Shown here one piece after another: positions 8,653-16,566 of a stretch of 23,181 nucleotides of DNA. Position 1 is the first letter of the stretch; every line of letters starts with the position of its first letter. The position numbers and the translations under genes are program-made. Below the pieces are notes generated by a model that saw only the letters and a program-made list of their open reading frames with translations, was not told the origin of the DNA and made no database searches. Source of the DNA: JAHJTW01 sp964545545 (GTDB lineage: Bacteria; Krumholzibacteriota; Krumholzibacteriia; LZORAL124-64-63). The DNA is taken from positions 1-23,181 of the forward strand of contig CAZJGK010000053.1 in NCBI GenBank assembly GCA_964545545.1. The letters run 5' to 3'.

Positions 8653-10374
8653 ATGGGTCTCATCAACAAGAACAGGAAGAAAAAGGCGTTGACGATCCAC
8701 GGTGGGGCCGGTGGGGAGCAGTCTCCCTACCGGCCGCAAGCCGTAGAGAAGTTTCCGCCCTGCATCAATGCCTGCCCCAGCGGCAACGACATCCGCGGCT
8801 GGCTCACCATCATCGCTCAGCGCGAGAAAACGGGTCTGAGCCTCGAGGATGCCTGCGACAAGGCCTGGCTGTTGGAAATGGAAACCAATCCCATGCCCTC
8901 GGTCATGGGCCGGGTCTGCCCCCATCCCTGCGAGGGCGAATGCAACCGCAAGGAGAAGGACGGTGCGGTCGGTATCAATTCCGCAGAGAGGTTCATCGGT
9001 GACCACGCCCTCAAGCGCGGCCTGAAGGCCCCCACGGTCGATGACGGAGGACCGTTCAAGGAGAAGGTCGCCGTGGTGGGATCCGGTCCTTCGGGGATGT
9101 CATGTGCCTACCAGATGGCCCGGCGGGGTTACAGTGTGACCATGTTCGAAAGCCTGCCCAAACCCGGCGGCATGCTGCGCTACGGCATTCCCGAATACCG
9201 TCTGCCACGGGACGTCATCGACGCCGAGTACCAGCGGATATTCGATTTGGGCGTGGAGTTCAAACCCAACACGATCATCGGCAAGGACGTGAGCTTCGAG
9301 GACCTGCGCCGGGACTACGACGCGGTGTTCGTGGGCATCGGTGCCCACCAGGGCCGCAAGCTGGGCTGTCCCGGCGAAGACGGCCCCGGGGTCTACACCG
9401 GCACCGAATTCCTGCGCCGGGCCAACGCCGGGGATAGCCCTCCGGTGGGCAGCCACGTGGTTGTGATCGGCGGCGGTGACACCGCAATCGACGCGGCTCG
9501 CGTCACGCTGCGCCTGGGTCACGACGCTGCCGGTATGGCTCGTCGCGAAGGCGCTGCGGTGACGATCCTCTACCGGCGGACCCGCGACGAGATGCCCGCC
9601 ATCGAGCGGGAAATCGAGGAAGCCCTGGAGGAGAACATCGGGATCGAGTACCTGGCCGCTCCGGCCAAGATCATCCGGGATGAGAGCGGCAAGGTCGTCA
9701 AGATGGCCATCCAGCACATGGAGCTGGGCGAACCCGATGCGTCGGGTCGGCGGCGGCCGGTACCCATCGAGGGCAAGATTACCGAGATCAACTGCGACAC
9801 GATCATCACCGCCGTCAGTCAGTCTCCCGACACCGGAAGCCTGGGTGCCTTCAACGAGACCGGCTGGATGGAAGTCGATAAATGGGGCAGGACCAGTATC
9901 GACAAGGTCTGGTCCGGCGGCGACAACGTCAACCTTGGTTTGGCCACGATATCCATCGGTCAAGGACGCCTGGCAGCGATGAGCATGCACGCGGCCCTGC
10001 GTGGCACCGAGCCCAAGGCCGAGTCCCATGGCCCGCTAATAGGCCCGGACCGTATCCACCTGGACTCGGACGTCTACGAAGCCAAGCCGCGCGCGGAACG
10101 GCAGATCCTGGCGCCCGAGATGCGCCTGGCCAATCCGCGGGAGGAAATCGACAAGGGAATCACCGACGAGGCCGCTCTGGATGAGGTTGCCAGGTGTTTC
10201 TCCTGCGGTTTATGCTTCGGCTGCGAGAAGTGCTGGATGTACTGCACGCCCGGGTGTTTCGGCAAGATCGCTGAGCCGCATCCCGGGAAATACCTGACCA
10301 TCAAGCTGGAAACCTGCAACGGGTGCAAAAAGTGTTCTGAGGAATGCCCCTGCGGATTTCTGGACATGGTCTAG
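8653..10374 (+). CDS. GltD/DsrL-type NAD(P)H:acceptor iron-sulfur flavoprotein
   Basis: A 573-residue cytoplasmic electron-transfer flavoprotein of the glutamate-synthase-small-subunit family. The N-terminal iron-sulfur region has Cys37, Cys41, then Cys89, Cys93 and Cys97. An FAD fold starts at GSGPSG (143-148) with the GGMLRYGIPEYRLP signature. A second nucleotide fold has GGGDTA at 273-278, and a YRRTRDEMPA stretch follows where family members contact NAD(P)H. The C-terminus is a cysteine-rich two-cluster ferredoxin-like module: Cys515, 518, 521, 524, 527, 531, 535 and Cys555, 558, 561, 565, 567. That tail is like DsrL (NADH oxidoreductase partner of sulfite reductase) and related GltD-like proteins. 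It is shorter than linker-containing DsrL (about 650 residues). Genomic placement right after sat suggests a sulfur-pathway role; the acceptor is unknown. AAAGGAA at 8636-8642 precedes the ATG. Confidence 0.85.
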   Translation: MGLINKNRKKKALTIHGGAGGEQSPYRPQAVEKFPPCINACPSGNDIRGWLTIIAQREKTGLSLEDACDKAWLLEMETNPMPSVMGRVCPHPCEGECNRKEKDGAVGINSAERFIGDHALKRGLKAPTVDDGGPFKEKVAVVGSGPSGMSCAYQMARRGYSVTMFESLPKPGGMLRYGIPEYRLPRDVIDAEYQRIFDLGVEFKPNTIIGKDVSFEDLRRDYDAVFVGIGAHQGRKLGCPGEDGPGVYTGTEFLRRANAGDSPPVGSHVVVIGGGDTAIDAARVTLRLGHDAAGMARREGAAVTILYRRTRDEMPAIEREIEEALEENIGIEYLAAPAKIIRDESGKVVKMAIQHMELGEPDASGRRRPVPIEGKITEINCDTIITAVSQSPDTGSLGAFNETGWMEVDKWGRTSIDKVWSGGDNVNLGLATISIGQGRLAAMSMHAALRGTEPKAESHGPLIGPDRIHLDSDVYEAKPRAERQILAPEMRLANPREEIDKGITDEAALDEVARCFSCGLCFGCEKCWMYCTPGCFGKIAEPHPGKYLTIKLETCNGCKKCSEECPCGFLDMV

Positions 10375-10412
10375 CTGGTCGGTAGCGAACCTCAAAAATG
10401 GGCGACCACCTT

Positions 10413-10444
10413 TTGACCCTCCCAGGCGTTCCCGGGAGGGTCAA
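10413..10444. terminator. Strong hairpin between the GltD/DsrL-like gene and the SLC13 gene
   Basis: An 11-base perfect inverted repeat, TTGACCCTCCC (10413-10423) and GGGAGGGTCAA (10434-10444), encloses a 10-base loop. A second, weaker repeat (TGGTCG at 10376-10381, CGACCA at 10403-10408) is followed by CCTTTT. There is no clear U-tract after the strong stem on either strand, so it may be a terminator without a T-run or an RNA-stabilising element at the end of the sat transcript. Confidence 0.6.
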
Positions 10445-10467
10445 CAAGATGGAAGGGCGGTGCTGGA

Positions 10468-12009
10468 TTGACTTCCCCCGAATCCGCCGAACGGCAGGTA
10501 AACGCCAAACCGGGCCGCAATCCAAGCCCGCGATCGGGGTTTTTTGCCCAGATCAAATCAGGGCTGGCGAACCTGGACCGACGCAACCTGCTGTGCACCT
10601 GTATCGGGCTTTCCCTTTTCACCGGCATCATGCTGATGCCCACCCCCGAAGCCGCCATCGATCCCCAGGGCAGGGCGTTTCCCCTGACCTTCGAAGGCCA
10701 GGCCGCGCTCGCCCTGTTTTTACTGGCGGCCACCTGGTGGGTCTGCGAAGTCATTCCCATCGGCGTGACCAGTATCCTGATCGGGGTGGTCCAGGCCCTC
10801 TTCCTGATACGCGAACCCCGGGTGGCCTTCACCGACTTCATGGACCCCTCGGTGTGGTTCATCTTCGGGTCGCTGGTGATCGGCATGGTCTTCACCAAGA
10901 CGGGATTGACCAGGCGCCTGGCATACAAGACCCTGTCCCTGGTGGGCGAACGCACCTCCATGATTTATCTGGGCTGTTTTAGCCTGACCAGCGCCCTGAC
11001 TCTGATCATGGCCCATACGGCGGTGGCCGCCACCATCTTCCCCCTGCTGATGACCATCTACGCCATGTACGAGGAACCCGGCACCAGGACGAAGTTCGGC
11101 AAGGGGCTGTTCATGGGGATGGCCTTCGTCGCCGGGGCCGGCAGCATCATCACCCTGATGGGCTCCGCCCGTGGCGCGGTGGCCATAGGCTTTTTCCGCG
11201 ATATCACAGGCCAGAATATTTCCTTTTTCGGTTTGACCTATTACATGCTGCCCGTGGGCGTGGTGATGACCTTCCTGCTCTGGGGTTATTTCATGATCGT
11301 CTACAAGCCCGAAAAGGACACCATCCCCGGGCTATCCGAGAAGGCCAGGGAGCTTTACCGGAGACTGGGACCGATCAGTCCCGCCGAGGTGGCGACCCTG
11401 ATCATTGTCTTTACCTCCATCGCGGTGCTGGGATTGCGGTCCTTCGTGCCGGCCTTCGCCATGCTGGACAAGGCCGCCGTCCTGTTGACCGCCACGGTGC
11501 TGTTTTTTCTCTTCAGGATCCTCACCGTCAAGGACCTGGAACAGCTCCCCTGGAACATAATCCTGTTGTTCGGTGGCGCCATGAGCATCGGTTTCTGCCT
11601 GTGGCAGACCGGGGCCGCCAACTGGCTGGCCGTGACCTGGCTGGTGATGTTCCAGGACGCCTCGTGGTTCGTCTTCGTCATGGCCATTGCCCTGTTCGTG
11701 CTGATCATGACCAACGTCATCATGAACGTGGCGGCCATCGCGATCTCCCTGCCGGTGGCCCTGGTCCTGGCGCCCTACATGGGTGTGGCGCCAACGGTCA
11801 TCCTGTTTGCCTCGCTGGTCTGCGCGGGCATGCCCTTCATGCTGCTGGTGGGCGCGGCACCGAACGCCATCGCCTACGAAAGCGGGCAATTCACTTCCGG
11901 CGAATTCCTCAAGGTGGGCATTCCGGCCAGTATCATGTTGATAGTCGTGCTGGGGGTCTTCGTCTATTTCATTTGGCCTTTGATGGGCATGCCGGTCACC
12001 CTTTCCTGA
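10468..12009 (+). CDS. SLC13/DASS-type anion permease (putative sulfate importer), divergent
   Basis: A 513-residue inner-membrane permease with about 11-13 hydrophobic segments, starting with LCTCIGLSLFTGIMLM and ending FVYFIWPLMGMP. It shows the SLC13/Na_sulph_symp pattern (TWWVCEVIPIGVTSILIGV, ITLMG, NIILLFGGAMSIG). The two canonical SNT ion-binding motifs are altered here: LIMAHTAVAATIFPL and VIMNVAAIAISLPV stand in their places, and GTPPN is replaced by MGSARG in the first repeat. The ion coupling and substrate may therefore differ from Na+/dicarboxylate carriers. Its position after sat makes sulfate the most economical guess. The start is a TTG at 10468, with GGAAGGG at 10451-10457 about 10 bases upstream; no ATG or GTG start is available nearby in frame. 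Confidence 0.8.
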   Translation: MTSPESAERQVNAKPGRNPSPRSGFFAQIKSGLANLDRRNLLCTCIGLSLFTGIMLMPTPEAAIDPQGRAFPLTFEGQAALALFLLAATWWVCEVIPIGVTSILIGVVQALFLIREPRVAFTDFMDPSVWFIFGSLVIGMVFTKTGLTRRLAYKTLSLVGERTSMIYLGCFSLTSALTLIMAHTAVAATIFPLLMTIYAMYEEPGTRTKFGKGLFMGMAFVAGAGSIITLMGSARGAVAIGFFRDITGQNISFFGLTYYMLPVGVVMTFLLWGYFMIVYKPEKDTIPGLSEKARELYRRLGPISPAEVATLIIVFTSIAVLGLRSFVPAFAMLDKAAVLLTATVLFFLFRILTVKDLEQLPWNIILLFGGAMSIGFCLWQTGAANWLAVTWLVMFQDASWFVFVMAIALFVLIMTNVIMNVAAIAISLPVALVLAPYMGVAPTVILFASLVCAGMPFMLLVGAAPNAIAYESGQFTSGEFLKVGIPASIMLIVVLGVFVYFIWPLMGMPVTLS

Positions 12010-12075
12010 TTCCCTGCCCTCCCGGAGCCCGGACCACGTGGCGGGTTCGCTACACGGGCCGGAAATGCAGTTTGC

Positions 12076-12507
12076 TCACCAACCCTTATTTTTAAGGATG
12101 TCTTCGATGGCCTGGGCGGAACGTTTCTCAAGCAGCACCATTCGCTCGGTCGCAGCATTGCCGATAATGTCGGTCAAAACCTGGATATCCACGGGTTTTT
12201 CCAGAAATTCCGTCGCTCCGGTTTTGATCGCCTCGATGCTCTTGGAAACCGTAGCATGACCTGTGAGGATGATCACCTGCTGGTCGGCATCTCCGGTCAA
12301 CAGTCTCTTCAGGGTCTCGATGCCGTCCATCCCCGGCATCTGTAGATCCAGGATCACCGCGTCGAAGCGGTGGTCTTTCGCGAGCTTCAGGGCCTCGGGC
12401 CCGTTGGCCGCCGTGAACACCTCCATACCTCGCAGCTCAAGTCGTTCCGAGAGTGTGGTGGTGAATTCCGTCTCGTCATCGACGAGCAGCACTTTCGCCC
12501 TGGCCAT
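12076..12507 (-). CDS. Single-domain response regulator (receiver only)
   Basis: A 143-residue receiver protein, the last gene of the minus-strand signalling operon. The acidic pair (LLVDDE), the phospho-acceptor aspartate in VILDLQMPGMDG, the threonine in IILTGHA and the lysine in LEKPVD are all present, so it should be phosphorylatable. After the receiver there is only a helical tail of about 25 residues and no DNA-binding domain. I chose the ATG at 12507 because AAAGGG lies 7 bases upstream; a TTG at 12531 would add 8 residues. It starts 16 bases after the stop of the degenerate kinase gene. Probable role: an intermediate or sink in the local phosphorelay. Confidence 0.92.
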   Translation of the reverse strand: MARAKVLLVDDETEFTTTLSERLELRGMEVFTAANGPEALKLAKDHRFDAVILDLQMPGMDGIETLKRLLTGDADQQVIILTGHATVSKSIEAIKTGATEFLEKPVDIQVLTDIIGNAATERMVLLEKRSAQAIEDILKNKGW

Positions 12508-12523
12508 GACAGCGCCCTTTCTT

Positions 12524-13207
12524 TTAGACAACGGCTTCCGGGCAGACCGGCAGGTTCATCCTGATCGTGAATCCGGCTTCGCAAGGATCCACACTGACCC
12601 GGCCCCCCAGGCGGTCGACAATCCCGGACAGTTCCGTCCATTCCTCACGCGCGGTGACGCCGTCGCCACCCCGAGCGCCCGAAACCAGGATGCCTACACT
12701 ATTGTGCTCCGATTGGACCACAAGTTCAAGGGTCGCAGATGGCGCCGCCGCGTCCATGGCCAGTTCCCAGCTGCAGAAAAGCGCTCGCTGAAACAGGAAA
12801 GGACTGCAGGTGATGCGCACCTCGCTGTCAGGGGCCGTGTAGGCGAGGGTCGCTTCCCGGCGTTCCAACAGCCGCCTCGTCAAGACGGACAGGTTGTCAA
12901 TCGCTTCCCGCAGATCCAGCGAACGAACTTCATGGTCCACCCCATGGGAGAACCGATTCATGTTGGAGATGAGTTCCTTGCCCAGCACCGTGTACTGGTT
13001 GATCTTCGACGTTATCTGTTCCAGCTTGTCCGGGGGTAAAGGACGGCCGCGTTCGGCCAGACCTGCCAAATCCTGTAACAATCCGGACAGCTCGCCGATG
13101 ATAGTGATGACGTTGTTGAACTCGTGCGAGACGTTCGCCATGATCCTGCCGAAGAACTGGAGATCCGTCCGACGAGGCCGTTCCCGGTCCTGCCCGCCCG
13201 TGTTCAT
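12524..13207 (-). CDS. Histidine-kinase-like protein with degenerate ATPase half (possible phosphotransferase)
   Basis: A 227-residue soluble protein. Residues about 16-95 are a DHp dimerisation helix pair with the H box RIMANVSHEFNNVITIIG, phospho-acceptor candidate His28. The following region has the general layout of an HATPase domain but lacks the N box asparagine (WELAMDAAAP instead of LxNAxxAM) and has no DxGxG G1 box (LVSGARGGDG occurs instead). It therefore probably cannot bind ATP normally. The combination of DHp plus vestigial catalytic domain recalls the Spo0B/ChpT type of histidine phosphotransferase. Its ATG overlaps the stop of the upstream receiver gene (ATGA, 13204-13207), so the two are co-translated. 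I infer a relay role between receivers. Confidence 0.75.
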   Translation of the reverse strand: MNTGGQDRERPRRTDLQFFGRIMANVSHEFNNVITIIGELSGLLQDLAGLAERGRPLPPDKLEQITSKINQYTVLGKELISNMNRFSHGVDHEVRSLDLREAIDNLSVLTRRLLERREATLAYTAPDSEVRITCSPFLFQRALFCSWELAMDAAAPSATLELVVQSEHNSVGILVSGARGGDGVTAREEWTELSGIVDRLGGRVSVDPCEAGFTIRMNLPVCPEAVV

Positions 13208-13593
13208 CGGCTTTCACCCTTGCGCCGTTTCGCGATGGCTTCCCGCATCTTGACGATGAGATCCTCCAGATCGATCGGTTTGATTACGTAGTCGATTGCA
13301 CCGGCCTGGTACCCCTGCTGGCTGGTCTCCGGCGACATGTGGCCGGTCAACAAGATGACCGGCAGTTCGGGACGGGCCTGAACGATGCGTTTCGTGATTT
13401 CGACGCCATTCTCCCCCTTCAGCTTCACGTCCTGCACGACGACATCGAAATCCTTTTTCGCGATCTCCGCGAGGGCCTCGGTCCCCGTCTGGACGCCCAC
13501 GGCTTCAATGCCCCTGAATTCGAGCCTCTCGACAAGCGTCGTCAACAGGTCGATCTCGTCGTCGACAATCAGAACTCGGAAAGATTCAGGCAT
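13204..13593 (-). CDS. Single-domain response regulator (receiver only)
   Basis: A 129-residue receiver with LIVDDEID at the front, the phospho-acceptor aspartate in VVVQDVKLKGENG, the threonine in ILLTGHMS and the lysine in VIKPIDLEDL. No output domain follows. The ATG at 13593 has GGGAG 7 bases upstream and overlaps the end of the kinase gene by 8 bases (ATGCCTGA), so translation is coupled to the kinase. That placement makes it the most likely direct partner of the sensor kinase. A longer N-terminal reading is possible but contains unlikely low-complexity residues and no ribosome site. Confidence 0.92.
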   Translation of the reverse strand: MPESFRVLIVDDEIDLLTTLVERLEFRGIEAVGVQTGTEALAEIAKKDFDVVVQDVKLKGENGVEITKRIVQARPELPVILLTGHMSPETSQQGYQAGAIDYVIKPIDLEDLIVKMREAIAKRRKGESR

Positions 13594-15343
13594 CGGCAGG
13601 CTCCCGCGAAGTGGGTTGATTGACCGGCAGGATGATCGTGAAGCACGTTCCCTTGCCGACTTCGGATTCAACCTCGATGGTGCCGTGAAGCTTCTGAACT
13701 ATACCATAGGTTATCGAGAGCCCGAGTCCCGTTCCCCGGGATTTCTTCGTCGTGAAAAAGGGCTCGAAGATGTTTTTCATATCCTCCTTGGAGATCCCTA
13801 TCCCGTCGTCAGCGACCTTGACCGACACCCTGTCGGGGTCCAGGTCGTTGATGTCTATCCGCAGACAACCACCATTCTGCATGGCGTCGAATGCGTTGTT
13901 GATCACATTCAGGAAAAGTTGTTGCATCTGCCCCTTGTCGCTACACACCGTAGGCAGCGAATCGGAGACCGTCATCTCTATCCGGATGTCCCGGAAGGAA
14001 GCCTCCTTTTCCAGGAACCCAAGGACTTCCCGGATGAGTGCGTCGACCTCGATGGACTCGTGCGAGGTGTCCATGTGGCGGGCAAAGCCGAGCAGACGGC
14101 GCGTTATTTCGCTGCAACGGGTGACCGACTTGATGATCGTGCCGGCCTGCGCCAGCAGTTTCTCCCGCTGGGCCATATCCGGCGTGGAACCCAAAATATC
14201 CGATATCAGCCCTGCCTTCTCGTTGATGATCGCCAGGGGGTTGTTGATCTCGTGGGCGACTCCGGCCGCCAGCCGCCCGATTGAGGCCAGGCGGTTCGAA
14301 TGTTCGACGCTGTGGATGGACGCCTCCCGTTGCAGATCGGCCAGCCGGAGTTGCCGCACCCAGCCCGTCGTGACCCACATGATGATCAGCACGATGGCCA
14401 CGACGCTGACCAGCAGAAAGGCCAGCATTTTCCCCTGGTAGACCAACCATCCAGACATCAGGGTCTTCTGTCCGACCAGGATCACGAAGATGAACGGGGA
14501 GCCCTCGATGGCGGCCGATCCCATGAAATAGGCCTTGTCCCTGATCACGACCTCGTCCAAGAGCACGGCGCTGGTTTGGTTCGCGGGAATTTTTCCCGGG
14601 AAGCGGTCGAGGGCCTCACCGTACAACCGTGACGGGGTCTGCAGCAGACCGGATCGGTTGACCAGGAAAGCATCGTAATCGCTTGTGGGTCCGTCCACAT
14701 GGATCTGGCGGATGATGCCATCGGTATCGATCGTGGAACGAAATATCAAGGGCCGGCCGCCGCTGTTCCTGCGGTTGAACGCGATGATGAAGTGCGGCAG
14801 GTTCCGGTGGCCCAGAAAAACGTCGCTGACGTACACGTCACGATCGACCGCCTTGTGGAACCAGTCCTGGTCACGATTGCTCTTGCCGCCCAGGTCGTAG
14901 GGACCAGCATAGGCCTGCATGATGCCGCTGGAGTCCACCACGCCGATGTCCACGATACCGCCGAACGAATTTTTCATCCTGCCCAGAATGTTGTTCAGCA
15001 CTTCCGGATCGTACAGATCCTCCGTCTGTTCGCGTGAGACGATGTACTGGGCGGCCGCGATCCGCTCCTCCAGGAAGGACTCGAGATAGCGGCTGGTTAT
15101 GGCCGCGATCCGCTCGATAGGCAGGGTGTTCTCATGGCGGAAGGACTGGTAGTACATGAAATAGTTGACGCCCGTGATGGTGAGCAACGGCACCAGGCAG
15201 ACCGCCGCGACCGCCAGTACGGTGTTGCGCCACATCCGCCCGTACCGGGACCGAAAACCGGTCCTGTCCGCCGCTGCGCCGCTGAAGATGAATCTCTGGA
15301 ATAAGCCGCCCAATTCACTCTGCCCGTGTCTGGGTGAAATCAA
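13586..15343 (-). CDS. Membrane sensor histidine kinase with periplasmic Cache-like domain
   Basis: A 585-residue kinase. Transmembrane segment 1 lies near residues 40-63 (NTVLAVAAVCLVPLLTITGV). A periplasmic region of about 250 residues follows, with the double-Cache look (ITSRYLESFLEERIAAAQ helix, IGVVDSSG, RDQDWFHKAV, YVSDVFLG). Transmembrane segment 2 is near 320-345. The DHp helix carries His364 in GVAHEINNPLA, and the ATPase domain is complete (FLNVINNAFDAM, ADDGIGI, FEPFFTTK, GTGLGLSI). It is the only evidently ATP-competent kinase in the operon. The proposed start is TTG at 15343, overlapping the stop of the preceding gene as TTGA with a GATGGA-like site upstream; the ATG at 15235 is an alternative that would trim 36 residues before TM1. 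The Cache ligand is unknown, perhaps a small anion. Confidence 0.9.
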   Translation of the reverse strand: MISPRHGQSELGGLFQRFIFSGAAADRTGFRSRYGRMWRNTVLAVAAVCLVPLLTITGVNYFMYYQSFRHENTLPIERIAAITSRYLESFLEERIAAAQYIVSREQTEDLYDPEVLNNILGRMKNSFGGIVDIGVVDSSGIMQAYAGPYDLGGKSNRDQDWFHKAVDRDVYVSDVFLGHRNLPHFIIAFNRRNSGGRPLIFRSTIDTDGIIRQIHVDGPTSDYDAFLVNRSGLLQTPSRLYGEALDRFPGKIPANQTSAVLLDEVVIRDKAYFMGSAAIEGSPFIFVILVGQKTLMSGWLVYQGKMLAFLLVSVVAIVLIIMWVTTGWVRQLRLADLQREASIHSVEHSNRLASIGRLAAGVAHEINNPLAIINEKAGLISDILGSTPDMAQREKLLAQAGTIIKSVTRCSEITRRLLGFARHMDTSHESIEVDALIREVLGFLEKEASFRDIRIEMTVSDSLPTVCSDKGQMQQLFLNVINNAFDAMQNGGCLRIDINDLDPDRVSVKVADDGIGISKEDMKNIFEPFFTTKKSRGTGLGLSITYGIVQKLHGTIEVESEVGKGTCFTIILPVNQPTSREPADA

Positions 15344-16566
15344 GTTCCATCATTCGTGGTCGAGCCATCCCCGCCTTTCGCTTCCTGCGCGCGGCGCAAC
15401 GTATCGGCGAGGATTTCGATGTCCACAGGTTTCTCCAGATAGGCGAAGGCCCCGAGTTCCAGGCAAAGATCCCTGTCCTTTGCGCTGCCGTGACCAGTCA
15501 GGACGATGACCCTTACGTCCGGGTAGGCGACCACCGCCCGCCGCAGGACCTCAATGCCGTCGATACCGGGCATCTTCAGGTCGAGCACCATGACGTCCGG
15601 CTCCTCCTCCTCGAGCAGCGCCAGGGCCTCTTCGCCACTGAAGGCCACGGCAGGTTCGAGGTCGCGCATTTCCAGGCGCTCCGACAGGGTCAGCACGAAA
15701 TCCTTCTCATCGTCGACCAGAAGCACCTTGTCCGGCATCTCGAAATCGAAGGGGGTCATAAACGATGTCGGCCGGTAGTTGGGGCCGGTCCTGACCTCGA
15801 CGTTCCGGACGCCGTCCAGGTCTTGCAGCAGGGACTTCAATTCGGATTCCCGCTTCTCGAGCCTAACCACGAACTCATCGACCACAACGGTAAGAACGCC
15901 CCTGCGGCAGGAAACCGCATGGTAGAACCCGGCCCCGACCAGGATCTGCTCTGCCCGGGCCGACATGGCGAAATCGGCCAGGGCCTGTTTCGAATTCGCC
16001 GTCTGTCTCATCACGTTGCGACTGGCGTTTTCGACGATGAGCTTCGCCGCCTCATCGACACCCGTCAGGTGAACCGGCAACTTCAAGTCGTAGAGAGTCG
16101 CGTCCCAGGCCTGCTTGCCGTAAAGCATCTGCGTCCACTGCGCCCGTTTCAGATCCTCTTTCTGGATCCGGCGCTGCGCAGCTTCGAGGCTGATGCCCTG
16201 CTCCTGGGCGAATAGTTCCGCCCGTTGCGCGAAATCGGAAACAAGACAGACCCGAAGCACGTTTCCGATCTGCGGCGGGATCAAATGGGAGGAAAATCCA
16301 AGGAGGATCTGGTTATCCACGAGCATATCCGCCAGAACGGTCTTCAGTTGGGCCAGGTACTGTTCGCGACGGTGTGTGAATTTGTTGAACAGAAAAGGGG
16401 GACCCGTCATGGCCCTTTCGAGCTTCTCCCGAGAAGTGCCGTAACGGTCGCCGGTCGACGCGAACAGGCGGTCTTCAATCAGCGGCCACCCGGTAAGCTC
16501 GCCGATGCTTTGGGTGATGTCCTCGGCCTTGGAAAAGAAGGCACTGAAAATCGAAATGATGGCCAT
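15340..16566 (-). CDS. Cytidylate-kinase-like domain fused to a response-regulator receiver
   Basis: A 408-residue two-domain protein, first gene of the signalling operon. Residues 1 to about 195 resemble the cytidylate-kinase-like family (PF13189-like): TGPPFLFNKFTHRREQYL, NVLRVCLVSDFAQRAELFAQ and a QWTQMLYGKQAWDATLYDL region. The N-terminal P-loop is missing, because ISIFSAFFSKAEDI stands where GxxGxGKS would be. Residues about 200-270 form a small alpha/beta linker (VLTVVVDEFVVRLEKRESEL, then GVRNVEV) that loosely recalls a BON domain. A complete receiver starts near 280 (LLVDDEKDF, phospho-Asp in VMVLDLKMPGIDG, LTGHGS, LEKPVD). The ATG at 16566 has AAGGAG 5 bases upstream. I infer a nucleotide- or ligand-sensing receiver rather than an active kinase. 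Confidence 0.85.
   Translation of the reverse strand: MAIISIFSAFFSKAEDITQSIGELTGWPLIEDRLFASTGDRYGTSREKLERAMTGPPFLFNKFTHRREQYLAQLKTVLADMLVDNQILLGFSSHLIPPQIGNVLRVCLVSDFAQRAELFAQEQGISLEAAQRRIQKEDLKRAQWTQMLYGKQAWDATLYDLKLPVHLTGVDEAAKLIVENASRNVMRQTANSKQALADFAMSARAEQILVGAGFYHAVSCRRGVLTVVVDEFVVRLEKRESELKSLLQDLDGVRNVEVRTGPNYRPTSFMTPFDFEMPDKVLLVDDEKDFVLTLSERLEMRDLEPAVAFSGEEALALLEEEEPDVMVLDLKMPGIDGIEVLRRAVVAYPDVRVIVLTGHGSAKDRDLCLELGAFAYLEKPVDIEILADTLRRAQEAKGGDGSTTNDGT

Noticed and set aside
7342..9006. Long open frame antisense to sat and the start of the flavoprotein gene
   Set aside because: It mirrors highly conserved coding sequence, has no recognisable motif and reflects the GC-rich codon bias; the same holds for the antisense frames at 4736-6220, 3440-4606 and 18102-19226.
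12010..12075. Terminator between the convergent SLC13 and receiver genes
   Set aside because: Only short GC-rich complementary patches and no clean stem with T-run on either strand.
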